This document shows positions 21,955 to 27,865 of a stretch of 27,865 bases of DNA, one piece after another; positions within the stretch are counted from its first letter, which is position 1; every line of letters starts with the position of its first letter. Both the position numbers and the translations under genes were made by a program. The DNA comes from JBAZWV01 sp041660225 (GTDB taxonomy: Bacteria > Patescibacteriota > Patescibacteriia > 2-12-FULL-60-25). Under the pieces are notes generated by a model that did not search any database, had not been told where the DNA came from, and was given only the letters and a program-made list of their open reading frames with translations. The stretch covers positions 1 to 27,865 of the forward strand of contig JBAZWV010000006.1 in NCBI GenBank assembly GCA_041660225.1, read 5' to 3'.

Positions 21955-24420
21955 TTACTGCGTCCTGACCGGGTTCTGCTCTGACGGACTGTTTACGGTT
22001 TCTGTCACCGGTTCGGGGAGCGGCTTCGTGCCAGGACGCGCGTTGGTGTCACGAAGTCCCTTGAGATACGTGAGACGTTCTTCGACGACGGCATTGTCCG
22101 CGTTCGATTCCTTCACTTTTTCAACCTGAGCGATGGCATCATCGTAGCGACCGCGTTCCTCATAAATCGCCGAGAGGTACCAGCGGGCGTTGGCGTAATT
22201 CGGATCAAAGGCCACGAGCTGCTCGAAGACGTTCTGTGACTTGTCCTTTTCGTTGTTTCGATAGTAGAGAATACCGAGCTGGAAGGCGACACCGACATTC
22301 TTGTTATCAACGGAGAGCACCTGTTCGAGCTTCGTGATCGCATCCTGTACGCGACCCTGGCGTTCGTACACCAAGCCGAGGATATAGTGGGCCGGAGCAT
22401 AATCCGGTTTGGCGACAATCGCCTGGTTCAACGCATCGGCGGCCTTATCGAGTTCGGCGCGAACGTTGGTTTCGGCATCCTTGCGGACGTTTTCATCCTG
22501 CGATTGAAGCAGCTGGCGATACGCGTCGGAACGCAAGACGTTGAGTTTTCCAACTTCCGTCATGAAGGCGGGGTTATTCGGTTCGCGCTTCATCGCTTCC
22601 ATATACATGTCGATGGCGCGTTCGTCGGCACCGCGGGTAAACGATGCGATCGCTTGAAGAACGATGGCGAAGTTCGCAAAGTTATCGACGTTAGCCGGAG
22701 AAACTTCTGTGGCTTTCTTGGCGCGTTCAACGGCGGCGCTCACCGAAGCGTTCACTTTCTTGGAGCGTTCCGCATCCGCCGGACCCTGAATCTCCTGGCT
22801 TGCGCGGATAAGATAGGCCTGCGACAAGTTGCGATAATATCCATCGTTCCATCGGTTCAACGTGGATGCTTCTTCAAGCATATCGATGGATTGCTGGATC
22901 GGGCTCCCCGTGCGGAACGATGCGACGGCGCTTGCATACTTCGCATCGGCAACCAAGCGTTGACCGGCGAGCCACATGCCAGAGATCATGGCCACACAGG
23001 CGAGCAGGAATACGATCGAAAGAACCGAAGAACTCAGAGCCGACTTGCGGACGTCCCACGTAAACGATCCGCGGGCGACGAGCGAGCCGAGCAAGGCCAG
23101 CATGAACCAGAAAACGAAATGATGGGTGAAGTTGTAGTTGTAGAAGAGGGCGATGAAAACGGACGTTGCCCACACGGCGAAGACTGTCAGATAGGCCTGC
23201 CATTCATCATCGTTTTTCTCAAGCACGAGATGGCTCGCACTCTTTGCTACGGCTGAAATCAAGAGGATCAGCCACAGCGCCATTCCCACGAGGCCGATCA
23301 TGGCCGGAAGCGTGAGGAAGGTCGAAATGCCGCGCTCAAACCGGATGGTCCAGAATTGCGACATGTTGACGGCCACCTGGCGATACTTGGCGTAGTCGAA
23401 AATCCACGTTCCCGGACCCGAACCGAAGAGCGGCATTTCCTGAAGCGTCTGACGCGCGATCATCCAGGACGCGCCGGATGACGGAGAAACTTCGGACGGA
23501 AGGTTGAGGTTGAGTGGAGTGCGGAACAAGAGGAGGCAGATGGCAATCACCGCGAGCGCTCCCGGAACGATCAGCTTCATCGAGCGATCGACGCGGCGGG
23601 CGCGAACCATCGGAATACCGACGACGAGCAGCGTGCCGAACAAAATCGCGGCCCACACCACCCAATAATCCACGGCAACGGCAACAAGTGTCGAGATCAC
23701 GAGCGCGACCCATACGAGCGCTTTGGCGGCCGTGCTCTTTTTCCCTTCCTGACCCAGAACGCACGCTTTGTCCTTGCACACGAGAACGGTGAGCGATGCG
23801 GCAAGAACGAGCGGCAAGGTCATGAATACACCGAGCGAGTTGATGGTACCGACCGTATTGAACGCATTCGACTTTGCAAAATCACCGAAGAGTCCGAGCG
23901 GGAACGTCCCCGTCATATGAAGGAAGCCCAGGAATCCGGCGAGCGTCGACGATGCGAGGAACGCGAGCAAGAGATGGTAGAGCTGTGTCGTCCCCTTCAC
24001 CGTGTTCACGACGAGGAAATAAAACACTGCGAATGACACGATCGAGGCCATGGCCCACTGCATCTGTCCGAAGTTGCCGACGAACGACATGTACCGGTCC
24101 TGCGAAAAAATCGCCGTGAGTGCATAGCCGACCGTAAACGCGGCGACCACGAGATGCATCCATGAACGCGTGATGGCCACGGTTCGTGACGCCATTGCCT
24201 GACCAAGCCAGGCGATCACTCCCACGCCGCACACGATCGCAAGCAACGTCTGCTTGCCGAGCTCGAGGACGTCGAGGGTGAACGGAAGAAAAAATAGCGG
24301 GATGAGAGCGACGGCGATGTAGAGGCAGGCGTCAACAATGCGCCCAAGCCACAGAGCAACGCGCGGGGCTTCGACCATGCGGTCGATCGTGCGATTCACG
24401 GTGTCGAAACGAATATCCAT
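21955..24420 (-). CDS. O-antigen ligase-like membrane protein with C-terminal TPR repeats
   Basis: 821 residues. The N-terminal 480 hold about 11-12 membrane helices, with Wzy_C-type features: an external loop ending PLFGSGPGTWIFDYAKYR and a preceding LNLPSEVSPSSGASWMIARQ segment. From about residue 510 come soluble helical repeats; clear TPR units are APAHYILGLVYERQGRVQDA, GVAFQLGILYYRNNEKDKSQ and ANARWYLSAIYEERGRYDDA. The tail is Pro/Thr-rich. This Wzy_C-plus-TPR layout is frequent in Patescibacteria and is probably used in surface glycan transfer or polymerisation. A TATACT box lies 37 nt upstream of ATG 24420; there is no SD. Confidence 0.9.
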   Translation of the reverse strand: MDIRFDTVNRTIDRMVEAPRVALWLGRIVDACLYIAVALIPLFFLPFTLDVLELGKQTLLAIVCGVGVIAWLGQAMASRTVAITRSWMHLVVAAFTVGYALTAIFSQDRYMSFVGNFGQMQWAMASIVSFAVFYFLVVNTVKGTTQLYHLLLAFLASSTLAGFLGFLHMTGTFPLGLFGDFAKSNAFNTVGTINSLGVFMTLPLVLAASLTVLVCKDKACVLGQEGKKSTAAKALVWVALVISTLVAVAVDYWVVWAAILFGTLLVVGIPMVRARRVDRSMKLIVPGALAVIAICLLLFRTPLNLNLPSEVSPSSGASWMIARQTLQEMPLFGSGPGTWIFDYAKYRQVAVNMSQFWTIRFERGISTFLTLPAMIGLVGMALWLILLISAVAKSASHLVLEKNDDEWQAYLTVFAVWATSVFIALFYNYNFTHHFVFWFMLALLGSLVARGSFTWDVRKSALSSSVLSIVFLLACVAMISGMWLAGQRLVADAKYASAVASFRTGSPIQQSIDMLEEASTLNRWNDGYYRNLSQAYLIRASQEIQGPADAERSKKVNASVSAAVERAKKATEVSPANVDNFANFAIVLQAIASFTRGADERAIDMYMEAMKREPNNPAFMTEVGKLNVLRSDAYRQLLQSQDENVRKDAETNVRAELDKAADALNQAIVAKPDYAPAHYILGLVYERQGRVQDAITKLEQVLSVDNKNVGVAFQLGILYYRNNEKDKSQNVFEQLVAFDPNYANARWYLSAIYEERGRYDDAIAQVEKVKESNADNAVVEERLTYLKGLRDTNARPGTKPLPEPVTETVNSPSEQNPVRTQ

Positions 24421-24457
24421 ACGGTGAGGTAAAGGTTGATGAAAAAGATTCGAAAAA

Positions 24458-24466
24458 AGTATACCA
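24458..24466 (-). promoter_or_regulatory. Extended -10 of the ligase/TPR gene
   Basis: TGG-TATACT (24458-24463 for the hexamer), leader of about 30 nt. No TTGACA-like -35 is seen at the right spacing. Confidence 0.5.
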
Positions 24467-24494
24467 CATCTGCACGTGAGAATAATTTTAACAA

Positions 24495-24523
24495 AAAACG
24501 TCCCGATACATTCGGGACGTTTT
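24495..24523 (-). terminator. Terminator of the large surface-protein gene
   Basis: Perfect 12-bp stem AAAACGTCCCGA / TCGGGACGTTTT with a 5-nt loop, A-tract and T-tract on opposite sides; it ends 5 nt after the stop codon at 24529. Confidence 0.88.
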
Positions 24524-24528
24524 GCGTG

Positions 24529-27500
24529 TTACGGACTTGTACTCGTCGTTTCTTCGGTGGATGTTGCGGAGATGATCGTCGACGGTGCAGACGAGGTCGT
24601 CGCCGTTCCCATGACCGGCTGACCGGTCAACGGATCGTAGGTGGCTGAGGTGCCATCGGAGAATGACATAACTCCGCCCTCCCCTGACGGTTCCGCCTTC
24701 CATGAAAGAATGAGGTCAAAGTTTTCCGGAGATGAGAGCGTGATCGTGAACCCGTGATCGGTGACGTTCATGAGACCCCACTTCGATGTCGGCACACCGT
24801 ATGGCGTGACCGTCACAAGCGGATAGGAGTTGAGGCTCGGGAACGCGACGTTCACTTCGGTCGAACCGGCAGCGATGCGCGCAAGACCGGCACGCGGCGA
24901 GATCCCCGGATCAAACACCGGACTCTGATACACGATGGTCGAAGCGCCCGCTCCTTCCGTCTGCATGATCTCTCCACCCTTCCAGCCCGGCTGGACGAAC
25001 ACACTGATCTTGCCTTCGGTCGGCGCATCATAGGATTCGAGAGCGACACCGACGACCGGACCGGATCCGATCGCCTTGATCGCGACGCCCGGCACATCCG
25101 ACGCTGCAAGCTGGTCACCGGCAACGATCGCGCCGCCCGCCGTCGAAACACGCGTCGGCACACGACCGGCGAGCGCGATCGGATACGTCCCCGACGCATA
25201 GCCGCCGGTGATGAATCCAGGTTTCGTTGAAACGATACCGAGAATGACTTCGTTCGGATTCGTGGAACGTTTCACCTGATTCACACCTATGATATCGGCC
25301 GTCACGACGTCACCGGCTTCGAGATGTTCAGCGGATGCGAAGCGTTCGGCATAATCATAGGTAGACGATGTGGACCAGCCATCGGCGTTGGTTGCAATAT
25401 AGGTAGAGCTCGGAGCCTGAGTATCATCCACGAACACGTATGTGGAGGTCGAACCGGCACCGGCCGTCTTGGAACCCAGGAACAACCGGCGACCGACCGT
25501 GAGATCGCCCGAAACCGTCACATCCCCCGCATCACTGATCGTAAGGAGTGAAGCATTGGCCGCATTCTTGATCGTAAAGAGTGAGCTTGAAGCGTTGATG
25601 ACATCATTGATAAGTGTGAAGTTGGATGTGATCGCCGTTCCTACGCTCGTATTCCACGCAGAACCCTGGAACGTAAGGCCGTAGGAATCCATGGCAGCTG
25701 TCGACGTCGTCGCAATCCCCTGCGCCTTGATGTTGGTTGTACTCGTGGCGGCTTCGAGAATGCCGTCGCCAGACCAGCTCGGATTAACGTACGCCATGAT
25801 CATACCTGTGGATGTCGTGAGGGTCTCGAGCGCCCGACCAATAATCATACCGACGCCGGATGCTTTCACGGCGTATCCGTCATCACCTGCCATAAGTTTG
25901 TCACCGGCTGTGATCGGACCATTCACCGTCGATACCCTGATCGGCAACTGACCCAACAGACCAACGATCTTGTAGTTCGGTTTACCTTCGTATGCACCAT
26001 CCGGACCGGCGTTTCCGAGGATGAGCGGATGGAGAGAGATGACACCGACCACGTGTTCACGATCCGTTGCCATCGCACGCTTAACCGACGACGTATTTTC
26101 ACCCTTGAGCGCGACAACCTCCCCATCTGTAATCGTCACATCGTCTGTCGGGAAATATTCCGCGTAGTCACCCGGTGTACCAACTGATCCGTTATCGGAC
26201 CAAATTTTGCCGGTACAGTCGACGGAAAAACGCTTACCGTCCGTATCCGTTCCCAAATTCATAATGCGAGCAACGGAGGACGTTCCACAATTCCGTTTAC
26301 CGAGAATCGCACCCCCGTATGTGGAGCTCGACATGTCGTAGGCAACGAGGGCAGCGGAGCTCGTTGCGGATCTCGTAATGATACCGTTCACAAAATACCC
26401 TGCGGCGCTATCCATTGCTTTTTCATCGTAAAGCGTTACTTCGAACAATGGGGGAATCGTCAACCCTACGGTCCCAGTCGTTACGTACCCAGCAACAGCC
26501 ACGGCTCCACTCGAACTGGCGTACTGGTTGAATCCTCTCATGAAATACCCTGCGGCTGAGGTGGAGGAATCAAGCTGAATCGCGCTGAGAGCCGAAGCTC
26601 CGATCGGTCCGTTGGTCATGATCCCCTGATCACCGACCGTCAATCCACCGCGGATGTCGGCGGTGTTTCCAATACTGATCGATTCCAGAACCGTAATATC
26701 GTTTGTCCAGATGTTCCCGATATGTGCACTCGAAATGTCTGCGCCCTGAATATCCACGATCGAGAAGCCTACGCTCGAAACGCTCACATAGGCGTACTTG
26801 CCAGCAACGGTCACGCCATATGCATTTGCGATCGTCGTTGTGGCAACCTGGACGGGTCGTGTTGAGCTGGACACATCGATAATGGCCAAACTGGCCGTAC
26901 CGGCAACGTACGCATAGCGGCCGGAAACGTAGACATTTTGAGTGTCTCCACTCATACCAAGCTGGCTTTTTAGAACCGGCGTGTCCGGATCTGAAACATC
27001 GTAAATCCGGAGCCCATCACTTCCGTGTGCAAGATATGCATAGCGGCCGGAAACGTAGACGCCGTTGCTGGAGCCATTCCCCACCGAAATCGTCCCAACG
27101 GTTAATGGATTTCGAGGATCGGATACATCAACGATCTTTGTTCCGGAAAGGGTATCCGTAATATACGCGTAATTTCGATTGACGTAGACCTTCGAGAACG
27201 CTTCCCCCGGAGTAATTGCTGATGAGACGGTCGTTGCCGAACCGGCGGTAGAAATGTCGAACACACGGAGTCCGGTACCTCCCACGACGTAGGCATATCG
27301 ACCGGAGACAAAGACGTCAGCGATCCCGCCCGAAATAGTTTCCGTAAATGTTCTGCGAGGCGTTGTGTGATCCGAAACATCCCAAATCTGGAAGCTCGAT
27401 GTTGCGGCGACATACACATATTTTCCAGCCACCGCCACACCGGTAACTCTTGCCCCCATCGTCACGGTCGTTACGCTCTTCGGGAACGACGGATCGGCAA

Positions 27501-27864
27501 TATCAATGATCGTAAGACTCGATGTCCCGAATCCTCCTCCAACATACGCATACCGACCGGACACGGCGGAAGCCCACGCTCCGGAAGAAATCGGAACGCT
27601 TGATTTAATGGTCGCATTGTTGACCTCGTTCAGATTCAGCACACTGCCTGTCGCGTTTCTGAACTCGATACCTCTCGCACTCAGCGTGCTGCTTACATAG
27701 ACATCCCTAAAACTTAAGGCAGGCGTGCCCAAAGATGCTGAGTTATTTGTTGATGGTTGGATTGAGACAACGGTTGAACATAGACTGGAATTACAGGAAA
27801 AAGCCGTGAAGCCAGACGTAATCAGTGAAACAGTCCCCGCGGCCCCATGTATACCCGTGTTTTC
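24529..27864 (-). CDS. Large surface protein: seven-blade LVIVD-type propeller plus two G2-like modules (5' end off the window)
   Basis: The frame stays open to the right edge, 1111 residues visible. The TTG codon at 27732 is not the start, since coding continues upstream through SCNSSLCSTVV. Part 1 (about 26730-27600) has seven repeats of the type 'V-x-V-S-G-R-Y-A-Y-V ... L-x-I-x-D-V-S-D-P', the LVIVD family, enough for one propeller. Part 2 is a beta-rich trimeric-fibre-like stretch (LTVGDQGIMTNGP). Then two modules starting DYAEYFP and DYAERFA, each with GDVV/GEVV, a G-V/I-V/I-S segment, GRVPTRVSTAGG-type strand and GVALES-type end, resemble the phage-fibre peptidase G2/intramolecular chaperone fold. 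The C-terminus is a beta-sandwich and a Ser/Thr tail. Probably secreted; the export signal is off the window. Confidence 0.85.
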   Translation of the reverse strand, partial: ENTGIHGAAGTVSLITSGFTAFSCNSSLCSTVVSIQPSTNNSASLGTPALSFRDVYVSSTLSARGIEFRNATGSVLNLNEVNNATIKSSVPISSGAWASAVSGRYAYVGGGFGTSSLTIIDIADPSFPKSVTTVTMGARVTGVAVAGKYVYVAATSSFQIWDVSDHTTPRRTFTETISGGIADVFVSGRYAYVVGGTGLRVFDISTAGSATTVSSAITPGEAFSKVYVNRNYAYITDTLSGTKIVDVSDPRNPLTVGTISVGNGSSNGVYVSGRYAYLAHGSDGLRIYDVSDPDTPVLKSQLGMSGDTQNVYVSGRYAYVAGTASLAIIDVSSSTRPVQVATTTIANAYGVTVAGKYAYVSVSSVGFSIVDIQGADISSAHIGNIWTNDITVLESISIGNTADIRGGLTVGDQGIMTNGPIGASALSAIQLDSSTSAAGYFMRGFNQYASSSGAVAVAGYVTTGTVGLTIPPLFEVTLYDEKAMDSAAGYFVNGIITRSATSSAALVAYDMSSSTYGGAILGKRNCGTSSVARIMNLGTDTDGKRFSVDCTGKIWSDNGSVGTPGDYAEYFPTDDVTITDGEVVALKGENTSSVKRAMATDREHVVGVISLHPLILGNAGPDGAYEGKPNYKIVGLLGQLPIRVSTVNGPITAGDKLMAGDDGYAVKASGVGMIIGRALETLTTSTGMIMAYVNPSWSGDGILEAATSTTNIKAQGIATTSTAAMDSYGLTFQGSAWNTSVGTAITSNFTLINDVINASSSLFTIKNAANASLLTISDAGDVTVSGDLTVGRRLFLGSKTAGAGSTSTYVFVDDTQAPSSTYIATNADGWSTSSTYDYAERFASAEHLEAGDVVTADIIGVNQVKRSTNPNEVILGIVSTKPGFITGGYASGTYPIALAGRVPTRVSTAGGAIVAGDQLAASDVPGVAIKAIGSGPVVGVALESYDAPTEGKISVFVQPGWKGGEIMQTEGAGASTIVYQSPVFDPGISPRAGLARIAAGSTEVNVAFPSLNSYPLVTVTPYGVPTSKWGLMNVTDHGFTITLSSPENFDLILSWKAEPSGEGGVMSFSDGTSATYDPLTGQPVMGTATTSSAPSTIISATSTEETTSTSP

Positions 27865-27865
27865 T

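Noticed and set aside
22387..23256. 289-aa plus-strand frame opposite the ligase/TPR gene
   Set aside because: Arg/His/Gly-rich shadow; the real gene has TPR repeats and membrane helices.
26730..27600. Regularly spaced repeated DNA resembling a repeat array
   Set aside because: The repeats are in-frame propeller blades with diverged sequence and no constant-length spacers; not CRISPR.
27730..27732. TTG as the start of the large surface protein
   Set aside because: The same frame stays open and protein-like to the window edge, so the gene is truncated, not started here.

Overview
The window looks like a chromosomal segment of a Patescibacteria (CPR-type) bacterium. The evidence is gene content: a tandem set of small two-helix pilin-like genes of the kind annotated as CPR 'type IV secretion system pilin', very large Ser/Thr-rich surface proteins, several lipid-linked glycan genes, and many genes without Shine-Dalgarno sites. 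UGA is used as an ordinary stop, so a code-25 lineage (UGA = Gly) is unlikely. No rRNA or ribosomal marker is present, so the assignment is inference. Almost everything is on the minus strand; only 1511-4176 and 5030-5621 are plus-strand genes.

Layout. (1) 2-1339 (-): 5'-complete but 3'-truncated secreted protein with three NBR1/Ig-like repeats. (2) 1511-4176 (+): flippase plus O-antigen-ligase-like pair with overlapping ATGA, the second gene carrying an in-frame palindromic repeat. (3) 4212-5621: tRNA-Ser(CGA), an HD phosphohydrolase, a divergent GFA-family protein and a 61-aa protein. (4) 5765-10491 (-): an island of three lipoproteins and two unrecognised proteins (one polytopic, one soluble), with strong SD sites, near-consensus promoters and a terminator after each unit. 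(5) 10530-12787 (-): DPM1-like GT2 plus a GT-C membrane glycosyltransferase. (6) 12816-18283 (-): solute-binding-like lipoprotein followed by seven pilin-like paralogues, three with Cys-rich ectodomains, closed by a terminator. (7) 18312-20446 (-): galU and ychF separated by a 112-bp inverted-repeat element. (8) 20481-24463 (-): DoxX-like protein, tRNA-Ala(GGC), coiled-coil protein, and an O-antigen-ligase/TPR membrane protein. (9) 24495-27865 (-): a surface protein with a seven-blade LVIVD-type propeller and two G2-like modules, 5'-truncated by the window edge.

How it may fit together. The window is dominated by the cell envelope: activated sugar (GalU), lipid-linked sugar transfer (GT2/GT-C), flipping and polymerisation/ligation (flippase, two Wzy_C proteins), surface proteins that could be glycan acceptors, and a pilus- or T4SS-like set of subunits. 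No VirB4/VirD4-type ATPase is visible, so a machine would need genes elsewhere.

Regulation. Promoter-like boxes with a 17-nt spacer (18 nt in one case) and a TGC-extended -10 recur. Six or seven genes have a -10 only 6-10 nt before the start codon, which predicts leaderless mRNAs, whereas the lipoprotein island and one pilin gene carry strong SD sites. Most novel candidates: the Cys-rich pilin array led by an orphan binding protein, and the unrecognised lipoprotein/membrane island.
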